DNA of 64,000 nucleotides from Micromonospora tulbaghiae. Lineage in GTDB: Bacteria; Actinomycetota; Actinomycetes; Mycobacteriales; Micromonosporaceae. The notes below the pieces were generated by a model. The model did no database searches. It was not told the origin of the DNA and saw only the letters and a list, made by a program, of their open reading frames with translations. The translations under genes and the position numbers were made by a program. The DNA lies in the NCBI RefSeq assembly GCF_900091605.1, contig NZ_FMCQ01000009.1, forward strand, positions 1 through 64,000, read 5' to 3'. Shown piece by piece: positions 43,649 to 51,495 of this stretch (positions are counted from its first letter, which is position 1; every line of letters begins with the position of its first letter).

Positions 43649-44265
43649 GGGATGGTGACCTTTCTTCCGGTGATCGTCCAACCTTCACGGACCAGGCGGC
43701 CGACCTGCTCGACGAGCTGGTGCCGCTCGGCGGACTTGATGCGCTCGGTGAGCGTGTCCTCGTCGTCGTCGTCGTGCACCGGCACGGCGACCTGGGCCAC
43801 GATCGGGCCGGTGTCCATGCCGGCGTCGACGAAGAACAGCGTGGCCCCGGTGACCTTGACGCCGTACGCCAGCGCGTCTCGCGGGCCGTGGATGCCGGGG
43901 AACGCCGGCAGCAGCGTGTTGTGCGTGTTGAGGTAGCGGTCGCCGAACGCGGCCAGGAACTCCGGGCCGACCAGCTTGAGGAACCCGGCGCTGATGACCA
44001 GGTCGGGCCGGTGCTCGGCGACCCGCGCGGTTAGCGCCTTGTCCCAGTCGGCACGGGTGGGGTGGTCCTTGACGCGCTCGACGAAGGACGGCACACCAGC
44101 GGCGGCGGCCCGGTCCAGGCCGGCGATCCCGTCCCGGTCGGCGCCGACCGCGACCACCCGGGCGCCGTACCCGGGGTCGGCGGTGGCGTCCAGCAGCGAC
44201 TGGAGGTTGCTGCCGGAACCGGAGACGAGGACGACGAGGCGGGCGACGGACGCGGGCTCGGTCAC
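43645..44265 (-). CDS. purN: Phosphoribosylglycinamide formyltransferase
   Basis: A 206-residue enzyme that formylates GAR using 10-formyl-THF. It shows LVVLVSGSGSNLQSLLDA at the phosphate site, LNTHNTLLPAFPGIHG with the catalytic Asn and His, and VDAGMDTGPIVAQ with the catalytic Asp. Its cofactor is the product of FolD, encoded about 8 kb away in this window. It overlaps purH, so both are cotranscribed from the region before 44265. Confidence 0.94.
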   Translation of the reverse strand: MTEPASVARLVVLVSGSGSNLQSLLDATADPGYGARVVAVGADRDGIAGLDRAAAAGVPSFVERVKDHPTRADWDKALTARVAEHRPDLVISAGFLKLVGPEFLAAFGDRYLNTHNTLLPAFPGIHGPRDALAYGVKVTGATLFFVDAGMDTGPIVAQVAVPVHDDDDEDTLTERIKSAERHQLVEQVGRLVREGWTITGRKVTIP

Positions 44266-44442
44266 CGGGCAACCCTATCGGGCAGGTCAGGCGGCCCGGC
44301 CGCGGGGCGGCGGCTCATCGGGTGACCTCCCGGATGGCGTGATCGCGGTACGCTGCCGGTCGCCCGGTGTCCGGCCCCGTGCCCGGCCCGCACCCCCATG
44401 ATGAATCCGGCACGCCGTGCCGTCGGACCGAGGAGTACCCCC

Positions 44443-44739
44443 ATGCAGCCCGGATACCCCCCGCAGCAGCCGCAGCAGATCGACAACAACATGACGATGT
44501 CCATCGTCGCGATCTTCCTGTTCTGGCCGCTCGCGATCCCGGCCATCATCAACGCGTCGAAGGTCAACCCGCTGATTCAGCAGGGTGACTACGCCGGCGC
44601 CCAGGCTGCCGCAGCCGAGTCCAAGAAGTGGTCCAAGTGGGCCGTGATCGTCGGCCTGGTGTGGATCGGCATCATCGTGGTGTGTTGCCTCTTCGGCGGT
44701 CTGGCTGGTCTCGTCGGTGGCAGCAACGGCACGAACTGA
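44443..44739 (+). CDS. CD225/dispanin-type small membrane protein
   Basis: A 98-residue two-helix protein from ATG 44443, after GAGGAG. It begins MQPGYPPQQPQQIDNNMTMSIVAIFLFWPLAIPAIINAS, then has a short amphipathic loop KVNPLIQQGDYAGAQAAAAESKKWSKWAVIVGLVWIGI and a second helix ending in Gly-rich residues. This is the bacterial CD225 (dispanin) pattern; function in bacteria is not known. An upstream ATG at 44398 lacks similarity. The next gene begins 35 bp on and starts with the same MQPGYP. Confidence 0.8.
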   Translation: MQPGYPPQQPQQIDNNMTMSIVAIFLFWPLAIPAIINASKVNPLIQQGDYAGAQAAAAESKKWSKWAVIVGLVWIGIIVVCCLFGGLAGLVGGSNGTN

Positions 44740-44774
44740 CCGACAACCCGAACCGACCTGAGGAGCACCCAGAC

Positions 44775-45335
44775 ATGCAGCCCGGTTACCCCGGACAGGA
44801 CCCGTACGGCCAGCAGCCGAACCAGGATCCGACCGCCCAGCCGCACGACCCGTACGCCCAGCCGCCGCAGGCCCCGCAGTACGGCCAGCAGCCCCAGTAC
44901 GGGCAGCAGCCGCAGTACGGCCAGCAGCCGACCTCGGGCCAGCCGTACGGCCAGCCCACGTCGGGTCAGCCCGCCTACGGCCAGGACCCGTACGCGCAGC
45001 AGCAGCAGCAGCCGTACGGCGCCGCACCGCAGTACCCGGGCGCCGGCTACCCGGCCGGGGCGGGTCAGACCCCGAACAACACGCTGGGCCTCGTGTCCAT
45101 GATCCTCGGTATCGCCTCGATCCCGCTGGTCTGCTGCTTCTACCTCGGCATCCCGCTGGGTATCGCCGCTGTCGTCACCGGCTACCTGGGCCGCCAGAAG
45201 GCCGCGCAGGGGCTCGCCAACAACGACGGCCAGGCCAAGACCGGTCTGATCTGCGGCGCGATCGGCGCCGGCCTGGGCATCATCCTGATCATCCTGGGCA
45301 TCGTCGCCAACGTCAGCCTGCCGGCACAGCCCTGA
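44775..45335 (+). CDS. DUF4190-type membrane protein with YGQQPQ repeats
   Basis: A 186-residue protein with a Gln/Pro/Tyr/Gly-rich disordered N-terminal half made of repeated YGQQPQ and PYGQPTSGQ units (about residues 10-90), then two hydrophobic segments: TLGLVSMILGIASIPLVCCFYLGIPLGIAAVVTGYLGR and TGLICGAIGAGLGIILIILGIVANV. This is the DUF4190 architecture. It may bind proteins through its low-complexity part; no enzyme role is seen. A ribosome site AGGAG precedes ATG 44775. It shares its first residues with the preceding gene. Confidence 0.8.
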   Translation: MQPGYPGQDPYGQQPNQDPTAQPHDPYAQPPQAPQYGQQPQYGQQPQYGQQPTSGQPYGQPTSGQPAYGQDPYAQQQQQPYGAAPQYPGAGYPAGAGQTPNNTLGLVSMILGIASIPLVCCFYLGIPLGIAAVVTGYLGRQKAAQGLANNDGQAKTGLICGAIGAGLGIILIILGIVANVSLPAQP

Positions 45336-45347
45336 TCGTCCGCCGTC

Positions 45348-45379
45348 CAGGGGCGTCCACCGACCGGTGGGCGCCCCTG
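45348..45379. terminator. Hairpin between convergent genes
   Basis: Stem CAGGGGCGTCCACC / GGTGGGCGCCCCTG with one G-T pair and a short loop, serving the convergent DUF4190 and DUF6350 genes. Confidence 0.7.
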
Positions 45380-45408
45380 ACGCGTCTGCCGGCCCGGGCG
45401 GGTGCGGG

Positions 45409-46695
45409 TCAGCGGGTGCGGGTCAGCGTGCGGGTGGCGGCGGCGCCGAGCACCGCGCCCACCCCGATCACGAGCGTGGCCACCGCTGCCACCGCCCACG
45501 GCGACGGCCCGACCTCGGCCAGCCGGCCACCACCGAGCGAGCCGCCGGAGGCCGCCGCGAACAGCCCCAGCAGCGCGCCGGCGACCGGTCCGGCGAGCAC
45601 GGCCGGCAGCAGCAGCGCCGGCCAGCCCACCTCGGCGCGTTCCTCGGCCGCCGCGCGCAGCAGCCGCCGGGCCAGCAGCCAGCCGGCCGCCATCGCGGCC
45701 AGCACCGGCACCGCCAGCAGCGCGCCGCCCAGCCCGTCCATCGGGCCGCGCGGCAGGCCGGCCAGCAACGGTACGGCCGGCAGCGCGCCGACGGAGACCT
45801 CACTCGTACGGACGGCGGTGTCGGTGCCGACGGCGAACCCGGGACCGAGCAGATAGCTCGCCGACCAGGCGGTGGCGTTGGGCGCGTAGGCGAGGCTGAC
45901 CAGGGTGATGCCCGCCTGACCGGCCACCCCGGTCCGGTACGCCCCGATCATGTCGGCCGCGTCGCCGCCACCGGTGGCCACCGCCAGCCCGGCCGCCCCG
46001 GCGCCCGCGCCGCACAGCAGCAGCGCCGCGACCAGTCCGGTGCGCAGACCGTCGCGTACCGGCGGTGGGCAGCGCGCCGCCAGCAGCGCCCACACGCCTG
46101 TGGTGCGCAGCGCGCCGACCAGGGCGGCGGGTATGCCGAACGCGGCGAACACGAGCGCGGCGGTGACCGGGGAGACCTGCAGGCCGCCCGCGTCGACGGC
46201 GAACGCGGCGAGCGCGCCGAGCAGCGCGTACCCGATGCCGACGGCGACCGCGACGGTGAGCGCCTGGCGGGGCGAGCCGGCCCCGCGCGCGCCGACGGCC
46301 CGGCTGACGTGCACCCCGGCGCGGGTGAGCCGCCAGACGGCGAGCGCGCTGAGCGCGAGCGGCGCCAGGCCGAGCGGCCCGGCGGTGGTGCCCAACGACA
46401 CCCCGTGCCCGAGCAGCCAGCCGGCCAGGCCGGCGCGCAACGCGCCGCCGAACGATCCGGCGTCCTCGCTGAGCTGGGCGAGGCCCAGCACGGCGGAGAC
46501 CGGCAGCCAGGAGGTCAGCGCCGCCCAGAGCGCGGCCACCCCGGCGGCGACCGGCAGCGGGGCCCGGCTGCGGGGCTCCTCACCCGATCGGGGCGCGGGC
46601 ACCCGGGCGGCCGGGCGGGCACGGCCGGGCGGCCGGGCGCCGGCGGGGGGACCGGTGGCCGGACGGCGGGGCTGGTCAGGGGTGACGCGTGACAT
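45409..46695 (-). CDS. DUF6350 polytopic membrane protein
   Basis: A 428-residue protein with a disordered cytoplasmic N-terminus (about 45 Pro/Arg-rich residues) and around ten transmembrane segments. Phrases such as RAGLAGWLLGHGVSLGTTAGPLGLAPLALSALAVWRLTRAGVHVSRAV match the actinobacterial DUF6350 family, which is sometimes annotated as cell-division protein PerM. It usually lies near sucD and purN, as here. The biochemical role is not established. Confidence 0.8.
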   Translation of the reverse strand: MSRVTPDQPRRPATGPPAGARPPGRARPAARVPAPRSGEEPRSRAPLPVAAGVAALWAALTSWLPVSAVLGLAQLSEDAGSFGGALRAGLAGWLLGHGVSLGTTAGPLGLAPLALSALAVWRLTRAGVHVSRAVGARGAGSPRQALTVAVAVGIGYALLGALAAFAVDAGGLQVSPVTAALVFAAFGIPAALVGALRTTGVWALLAARCPPPVRDGLRTGLVAALLLCGAGAGAAGLAVATGGGDAADMIGAYRTGVAGQAGITLVSLAYAPNATAWSASYLLGPGFAVGTDTAVRTSEVSVGALPAVPLLAGLPRGPMDGLGGALLAVPVLAAMAAGWLLARRLLRAAAEERAEVGWPALLLPAVLAGPVAGALLGLFAAASGGSLGGGRLAEVGPSPWAVAAVATLVIGVGAVLGAAATRTLTRTR

Positions 46696-46853
46696 CGTGT
46701 CTACTCTGGCACGCCGCGCGGAGGACGGCAGTCCGATACCCGGTCGGCAGCGTGGCGAGTTCGCCGAACCCCGGTCCCACGGCGGTGATCCGGTCTAGCC
46801 TCGGCCTCAGACGCGACCGTTCCCGTCGCGGTGCCGACCGCTCGGAGGAAGCC

Positions 46854-47123
46854 GTGCACGCTCCGTATCCGCCACCCCCGCCGCCACCGGCCGTCGGCCG
46901 GGACCGGACCACGCTCTGGGGCGTCCTCGGCATCGTCTTCGGCCTGTTCTGCTGCGGGATCCTGGGCATCGTCTTCGGGGCGCTGTCGATCCGCGACGCC
47001 CGGCGCAACGGCAAGTCGCAGTTGCTGGGCTGGCTGGCCATCGCGTTCGGTGTGATCAACATCGTCGCCAGCGCCATCGTGCGGGCCCGGGGCAACTCGT
47101 ACTACCCGTACTGGTACCGCTGA
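46854..47123 (+). CDS. Small DUF4190-like membrane protein
   Basis: An 89-residue protein starting at GTG 46854 (VHAPYPPPPPPPAVGRDR) after GGAGG. A Pro-rich start is followed by two hydrophobic segments, TLWGVLGIVFGLFCCGILGIVFGALSI and LLGWLAIAFGVINIVASAIV, separated by the loop RDARRNGKSQ. It resembles the transmembrane part of the DUF4190 gene at 44775. It is a likely small paralogue with unknown function. A terminator follows. Confidence 0.75.
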   Translation: MHAPYPPPPPPPAVGRDRTTLWGVLGIVFGLFCCGILGIVFGALSIRDARRNGKSQLLGWLAIAFGVINIVASAIVRARGNSYYPYWYR

Positions 47124-47127
47124 ACGC

Positions 47128-47161
47128 GAGGGGGCCGACCGGCTTCCCGGTCGACCCCCTC
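47128..47161. terminator. Hairpin between convergent genes
   Basis: Stem GAGGGGGCCGACCGG / CCGGTCGACCCCCTC with one mismatch and a 4-nt loop, between the small membrane protein and sucD. Confidence 0.7.
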
Positions 47162-47181
47162 GGTACGCGTCGTACGGCCGC

Positions 47182-48069
47182 TCAGCGGCCGGACATGAGC
47201 TCCCGCATCAGGTTGGCGGTCTCGGTCGGGGTCTTGCCGACCTTGACGCCCACCGCCTCCAGCGCCGCCTTCTTGGCGTCGGCGGTGCCCGCCGAGCCGG
47301 AGATGATCGCGCCGGCGTGGCCCATGGTCTTGCCGGGCGGGGCGGTGAAGCCGGCGATGTAGCCGACCACCGGCTTGGTGACGTTGGCCTTGATGAACTC
47401 GGCCGCCCGCTCCTCGGCGTCGCCGCCGATCTCACCGATCATGACGATCGCGTCGGTCTCCGGGTCCGCCTCGAAGGCGGCCAGGGCGTCGATGTGGGTG
47501 GTGCCGATGATCGGGTCACCGCCGATGCCGACGCAGGTGGAGAAGCCGATGTCGCGCAGCTCGTACATCATCTGGTAGGTCAGCGTGCCGCTCTTGCTGA
47601 CCAGGCCGATCCGGCCGGAGCCGGTGATGTCGGCCGGGATGATGCCGGCGTTGGACGCGCCCGGCGAGGCGATGCCGGGGCAGTTCGGGCCGATGATCCG
47701 GGTGCGCTCGCCCTTGGACTTGTTGTACGCCCAGAACGCCGCGGTGTCGTGCACCGGCACGCCCTCGGTGATCACCACGGCCAGGCCGATGCCGGCGTCG
47801 ATGGCCTCGACCACGGCGGCCTTGGTGAACTGCGGCGGCACGAAGATGACTGTGACGTCCGCGCCGGTCGCCTTCATCGCGTCCGTGACGGAGGCGAAGA
47901 CGGGCAGCTCGGTGCCGTCGAAGTCGACAGTGGTGCCGGCCTTGCGCGGGTTGACGCCGCCGACCACGTTGGTGCCGGCGGCGAGCATCCGCCGGGTGTG
48001 CTTGGAACCCTCGGAACCCGTCATCCCCTGCACGATGACCTTGGAGTCCTTGGTCAGCCAGATAGCCAT
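47182..48069 (-). CDS. sucD: Succinyl-CoA synthetase alpha subunit
   Basis: A 295-residue subunit binding CoA and carrying the phosphohistidine. It starts MAIWLTKDSKVIVQGMTGSEGSKHTRRML, with the CoA-binding GGVNPRKAG and the active-site GHAGAIISGSAGTADAK with the phosphorylated His. The adjacent sucC gene is upstream with a 2-bp gap, so they form an operon. The complex makes ATP or GTP from succinyl-CoA in the TCA cycle. Confidence 0.96.
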   Translation of the reverse strand: MAIWLTKDSKVIVQGMTGSEGSKHTRRMLAAGTNVVGGVNPRKAGTTVDFDGTELPVFASVTDAMKATGADVTVIFVPPQFTKAAVVEAIDAGIGLAVVITEGVPVHDTAAFWAYNKSKGERTRIIGPNCPGIASPGASNAGIIPADITGSGRIGLVSKSGTLTYQMMYELRDIGFSTCVGIGGDPIIGTTHIDALAAFEADPETDAIVMIGEIGGDAEERAAEFIKANVTKPVVGYIAGFTAPPGKTMGHAGAIISGSAGTADAKKAALEAVGVKVGKTPTETANLMRELMSGR

Positions 48070-48071
48070 TG

Positions 48072-49250
48072 TCAGACCCCCGCAGCTGCCAGCTCGGCGG
48101 CCCGCTCGGCCGCGCCGTCCATGGTGTCGACCCGCTGGATCAGCGGGTTGGCCGCGCCGTCGAGGATCGCCCGACCGGCCTCGGCGTTGTTGCCGTCGAG
48201 GCGCACGACGAGCGGCTTGGTGGCCTTCTCGCCGCGCTGCTCCAGCAGCGCCAGCGCCTGCACGATGCCGTTGGCGACCGCGTCACAGGCGGTGATGCCG
48301 CCGAAGACGTTGACGAAGACGCTCTTGACCGACGGGTCGGACAGGACGATCTCCAGGCCGTTCGCCATCACCTCGGCGCTCGCGCCGCCGCCGATGTCGA
48401 GGAAGTTGGCCGGCTTGACGCCGCCGTGCCGCTCGCCCGCGTACGCGACCACGTCGAGCGTGGACATGACCAGGCCCGCGCCGTTGCCGATGATGCCGAC
48501 CTCGCCGTCGAGCTTGACGTAGTTGAGGTCCTTGGCCTTCGCGGCCTGCTCCAGCGGGTCCACCGACGCCTGGTCGACCAGGGCCTCGTGGTCCGGGTGC
48601 CGGAACGCGGCGTTCTCGTCCAGGGTGACCTTGGCGTCCAGGAGCAGCAGCTTGCCGTCCTTGGTGGTGGCCAGCGGGTTCACCTCGACGAGCGTGGCGT
48701 CCTCGGCCACGAACGCCTGCCACAGCTTGACCGCGACCTCGACCACCTGGTCGGCGATCTCGGCCGGGAAGCCGGCCGCGGTGACGATCTCCCGCGCCTT
48801 CGCCTCGTCCACGCCGGTGTTGGCGTCGATCGGCGCCTTCACGACCCGCTCCGGGGTCTCGGCCGCGACCTGCTCGATGTCCATACCGCCGGCCACGCTG
48901 GCGATGCAGAGGAAGGTGCGGTTCGCCCGGTCGAGCAGGTACGAGAAGTAGTACTCCTCGGCCACGTCCGCGGTCACGGTGATCATGACCTTGTGGACGG
49001 TGTGACCCTTGATGTCCATGCCGAGGATGTCGGTGGCGCGGGCCACCGTCTCCTCCGCGCCCTCGGCCAGCTTCACGCCGCCGGCCTTGCCGCGGCCACC
49101 GACCTTCACCTGCGCCTTGACGACCACCCGGCCGCCGAGGCGTTCGGCGATCGCGCGGGCCTCCTCCGGGGTAGTGGCAACGCCGCCGGCGAGCACGGGC
49201 AAGCCGTGCCGCTCGAACAGGTCCCGCCCCTGGTACTCGTACAGGTCCAC
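48072..49250 (-). CDS. sucC: Succinyl-CoA synthetase beta subunit
   Basis: A 392-residue subunit with an N-terminal ATP-grasp domain (MDLYEYQGRDLFERHGLPVL, VVVKAQVKVGGRGKAGGVKLA, VEVNPLATTKDGKLLLLDAKV) and a C-terminal ligase domain with PANFLDIGGGASAE and VFVNVFGGITACDAVANGI. It provides the nucleotide and succinate sites. The GTG start at 49250 is followed on its upstream side by a long gap with a palindrome at 49321-49343. Confidence 0.96.
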   Translation of the reverse strand: MDLYEYQGRDLFERHGLPVLAGGVATTPEEARAIAERLGGRVVVKAQVKVGGRGKAGGVKLAEGAEETVARATDILGMDIKGHTVHKVMITVTADVAEEYYFSYLLDRANRTFLCIASVAGGMDIEQVAAETPERVVKAPIDANTGVDEAKAREIVTAAGFPAEIADQVVEVAVKLWQAFVAEDATLVEVNPLATTKDGKLLLLDAKVTLDENAAFRHPDHEALVDQASVDPLEQAAKAKDLNYVKLDGEVGIIGNGAGLVMSTLDVVAYAGERHGGVKPANFLDIGGGASAEVMANGLEIVLSDPSVKSVFVNVFGGITACDAVANGIVQALALLEQRGEKATKPLVVRLDGNNAEAGRAILDGAANPLIQRVDTMDGAAERAAELAAAGV

Positions 49251-49716
49251 GATTGCGCGTCCCGTCCCGTCTCCGCGGCGCGCCGTCGCGCCGCCACCAG
49301 CTTCGGAAAATCAGTTTGACGCCTGTCATCAGATGAGACAGGCCATTTGCCGCAGCCTAACGAGATGGGAACGGGCGGCAACCGAGCGGGTGCGGGGTGT
49401 GCGGTAATGCACAGGCCGGGGTCGGTCGGGCCGGTCACCGCCACGCCGGCGCACGCGGGCGTCAGCCGTCCGGGGGATGTCCGGGCCGGGGCGTAACCGC
49501 CCGTCGGGGGCGTCGTTGAGTGTGATGTCGGCGCGCTGGTCAAGCGCGACGACGGGAGCGGCCGATGCCCTGTCGGTCGAGGGGTGGCGGCGGGGCATCG
49601 TGCATAGAGGGGCCGGGCGTGTGAGGGGTGCGTCCGGCCCCTCCCCCGTGCCCGGAGCCGGGAACGCGGCGCCGGGAACGCAGGGGCCAGGGACGCAGGG
49701 GCCGGGTCGCGGCGGG
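49251..49716. other. Intergenic region upstream of sucCD
   Basis: About 465 bp between sucC and the B12-binding gene, with no convincing gene on either strand. It should contain the sucCD promoter (minus strand) and the terminator of the B12-binding gene. A palindrome at 49321-49343 is described separately; a GGGGCC-rich repeat lies near 49660-49710. Confidence 0.5.
49321..49343. promoter_or_regulatory. Palindrome upstream of sucC
   Basis: GCCTGTC (49321-49327) and GACAGGC (49337-49343) form a 7-bp inverted repeat with TCA/TGA inside, about 70-95 bp upstream of the sucC start in AT-richer sequence. It may be an operator for a TCA-cycle regulator, or a weak hairpin. Confidence 0.35.
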
Positions 49717-50121
49717 TCAGCCGACCGGCTGGGCGACGTTCTCCCGCACCCACCCGACGATCGACCCGGTGGTGGCGCCCGGGGTGAAGATCTTCGCGAC
49801 GCCGAGCCGCTCCAGCTCCGGGATGTCGGCCTCGGGGATGATGCCGCCGCCGAACACCACGATGTCGGTGGCGTCGCGCTCGGCGAGCAGTTCGACGACG
49901 CGCTTGAACAGCGTCATGTGCGCGCCGGAGAGCACCGAGAGGCCGACCGCGTCCGCGTCCTCCTGGATCGCGGTCTCGACGATCTGCTCGGGCGTCTGGT
50001 GCAGGCCGGTGTAGATGACCTCCATGCCCGCGTCGCGCAGGGCGCGGGCGACGACCTTCGCGCCCCGGTCGTGGCCGTCCAGGCCGGGCTTCGCGACGAC
50101 GACCCGGATACGAGAGCTCAT
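49717..50121 (-). CDS. Cobalamin-binding mutase small subunit (B12-binding domain)
   Basis: A 134-residue stand-alone B12-binding domain beginning MSSRIRVVVAKPGLDGHDRGAKVVARALRDAGMEVIYTG. DGHDRG is the DxHxxG motif whose His coordinates cobalt. Later marks are GLSVLSGAH, VVFGGGIIPEADIPEL and IFTPGATTGSIVGWV. The size equals the small subunit of isobutyryl-CoA or methylmalonyl-CoA mutases. A large mutase subunit is not in the window, so its partner is elsewhere. The nearby succinyl-CoA synthetase genes fit the same pathway by context only. Confidence 0.85.
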   Translation of the reverse strand: MSSRIRVVVAKPGLDGHDRGAKVVARALRDAGMEVIYTGLHQTPEQIVETAIQEDADAVGLSVLSGAHMTLFKRVVELLAERDATDIVVFGGGIIPEADIPELERLGVAKIFTPGATTGSIVGWVRENVAQPVG

Positions 50122-50381
50122 CTGCGCACACCTTTCACCGGCACTCCTGACCTGAACGAACGGTAACCCGGCCGGGCGGGAGGCGGGAAGCCGGGCCGGA
50201 CCTTCCCACATACGAGCCGACCCTCTACCGCCCACTCGGGCACGCGGGAAGCCGGACACCTCCGCCGTTCGGTCACTGTCCGCGACGAACGGGCAGTCAA
50301 CAGGCCATCCGATCGGCGACACGAGGTATGACAAGGTCGGATGGAATTGGACATAACGAATCAGCAGTTCGGCGCTTCGGC

Positions 50382-50410
50382 TTGTGACAGGAGTGGCGGT
50401 TGGCTAACGT
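50382..50410 (+). promoter_or_regulatory. Promoter of the first M23 peptidase gene
   Basis: TTGTGA (50382-50387), 17 bp, TAACGT (50405-50410). Transcription would start near 50417 and give a leader of about 107 nt. I looked for a c-di-AMP riboswitch in this leader and did not find its core. Confidence 0.5.
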
Positions 50411-50523
50411 GTCCACGGTTGTCATCAGGTCTACGGACGGGTGACGACGCGACACCGGAGGTTCGACCGAGCTTCACCGAACGGTCCGGAGTCGCATCGG
50501 ATCCCCGACAACGGAGGGTGTGC

Positions 50524-51234
50524 GTGCGCCAGCGCCTGTCGTCTGAGCCCGATCGCTATCGGGGCCGCCGCCGCGTACCCACCCCCCCGCGGAGCCGCTA
50601 CGCCGCGGTGGTCACCACCGCGTTCGTCGGCGCCGGCATCGTCGCCATCGGCGCGAACGCCCTCCCCGACGCCAAGAGCGTCAACCCGTCGGTCCTCGAC
50701 GAGCTCCGGCAGGCCTCGGTCGCCAGCCAGGACGCCGCCGACCGTGGCAAGAGCGCGGACACCGCCTCCCGGTCCGACCGCTCCGACAGCAGGGCCGCCG
50801 AGCAGGACCCGTGGCTCCTGCCGCTGCACGGCTACGACTTCAAGTCCCCGTACGGCATGCGCTGGGGCAAGCTGCACACCGGCATCGACCTGGTCGCCCC
50901 GGAGGGCACGCCCTACAAGGCGGTCCACGCCGGCACTGTCACCAAGGCCGGCTGGTTCGGCGGCTACGGCTACGCCGTCATCGTCAAGCACGCCGACGGC
51001 AGCGAGGCCATCTACGGCCACTCCTCCGCCGTGACGGTCAAGGAGGGGCAGGAGGTGAAGGCCGGCGACCAGCTCGGCCTGGTCGGCAACACCGGCCACT
51101 CCTACGGCTCCCACCTGCACCTGGAGATCCATGTCAAGGGCCAGCCGCAGGACCCGGTGGCGTTCCTCAAGGACCGCGGGGTGGACATTCAGCTCGAAGT
51201 CGAGGAAGTTTACAGCGACGTAGCCGCGTCCTGA
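50524..51234 (+). CDS. M23-family cell-wall peptidase, membrane-anchored or secreted
   Basis: A 236-residue protein from GTG 50524 (GGAGG 6 bp before). After a basic N-terminus comes one hydrophobic segment (YAAVVTTAFVGAGIVAIGANALPDA), then a variable linker, and a C-terminal LytM/M23 domain: KLHTGIDLVAPEGTPYKAVHAGTVT supplies the HxxxD ligands and GSHLHLEIHVKG the HxH ligand. It should cleave peptidoglycan cross-links. A second M23 gene follows after a terminator. Confidence 0.85.
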   Translation: MRQRLSSEPDRYRGRRRVPTPPRSRYAAVVTTAFVGAGIVAIGANALPDAKSVNPSVLDELRQASVASQDAADRGKSADTASRSDRSDSRAAEQDPWLLPLHGYDFKSPYGMRWGKLHTGIDLVAPEGTPYKAVHAGTVTKAGWFGGYGYAVIVKHADGSEAIYGHSSAVTVKEGQEVKAGDQLGLVGNTGHSYGSHLHLEIHVKGQPQDPVAFLKDRGVDIQLEVEEVYSDVAAS

Positions 51235-51252
51235 CGCTCCGTACGCCCCGTC

Positions 51253-51280
51253 ACCGCCCGGACCGCACGGTCCGGGCGGT
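51253..51280 (+). terminator. Intrinsic terminator between M23 genes
   Basis: Perfect 13-bp stem ACCGCCCGGACCG / CGGTCCGGGCGGT with a CA loop, followed by TTTCG. Confidence 0.85.
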
Positions 51281-51495
51281 TTCGTCTGTGCCGATGTCTG
51301 CCACGTCACACCTGCCGATGTGAGCGGTACCACAACGACAGATGATCGTCTCTTCGGCCGAACCGGCTGGCCGGTCCGAAACCGGACGTGTGGTGGCGCT
51401 GCGGACCACCGCGTCCGTACCCCCGATACCCGCTGCGAGCTGCACCGACACCAGTATTTCGAGGTCACGTGCCCCTCGAAACCGTGAAGGATCCC

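Noticed and set aside
44877..44960. YGQQPQ-coding tandem repeats as a DNA repeat element
   Set aside because: They are in frame within a protein-coding gene and explained by a low-complexity domain.
50411..50523. c-di-AMP (ydaO-type) riboswitch before the first M23 peptidase
   Set aside because: Such riboswitches often precede wall hydrolases in actinobacteria, but the conserved GGGGTGAATC and CCCGAACCCGACAGCTAAC-type core segments are absent from this leader and from the leader of the second M23 gene.
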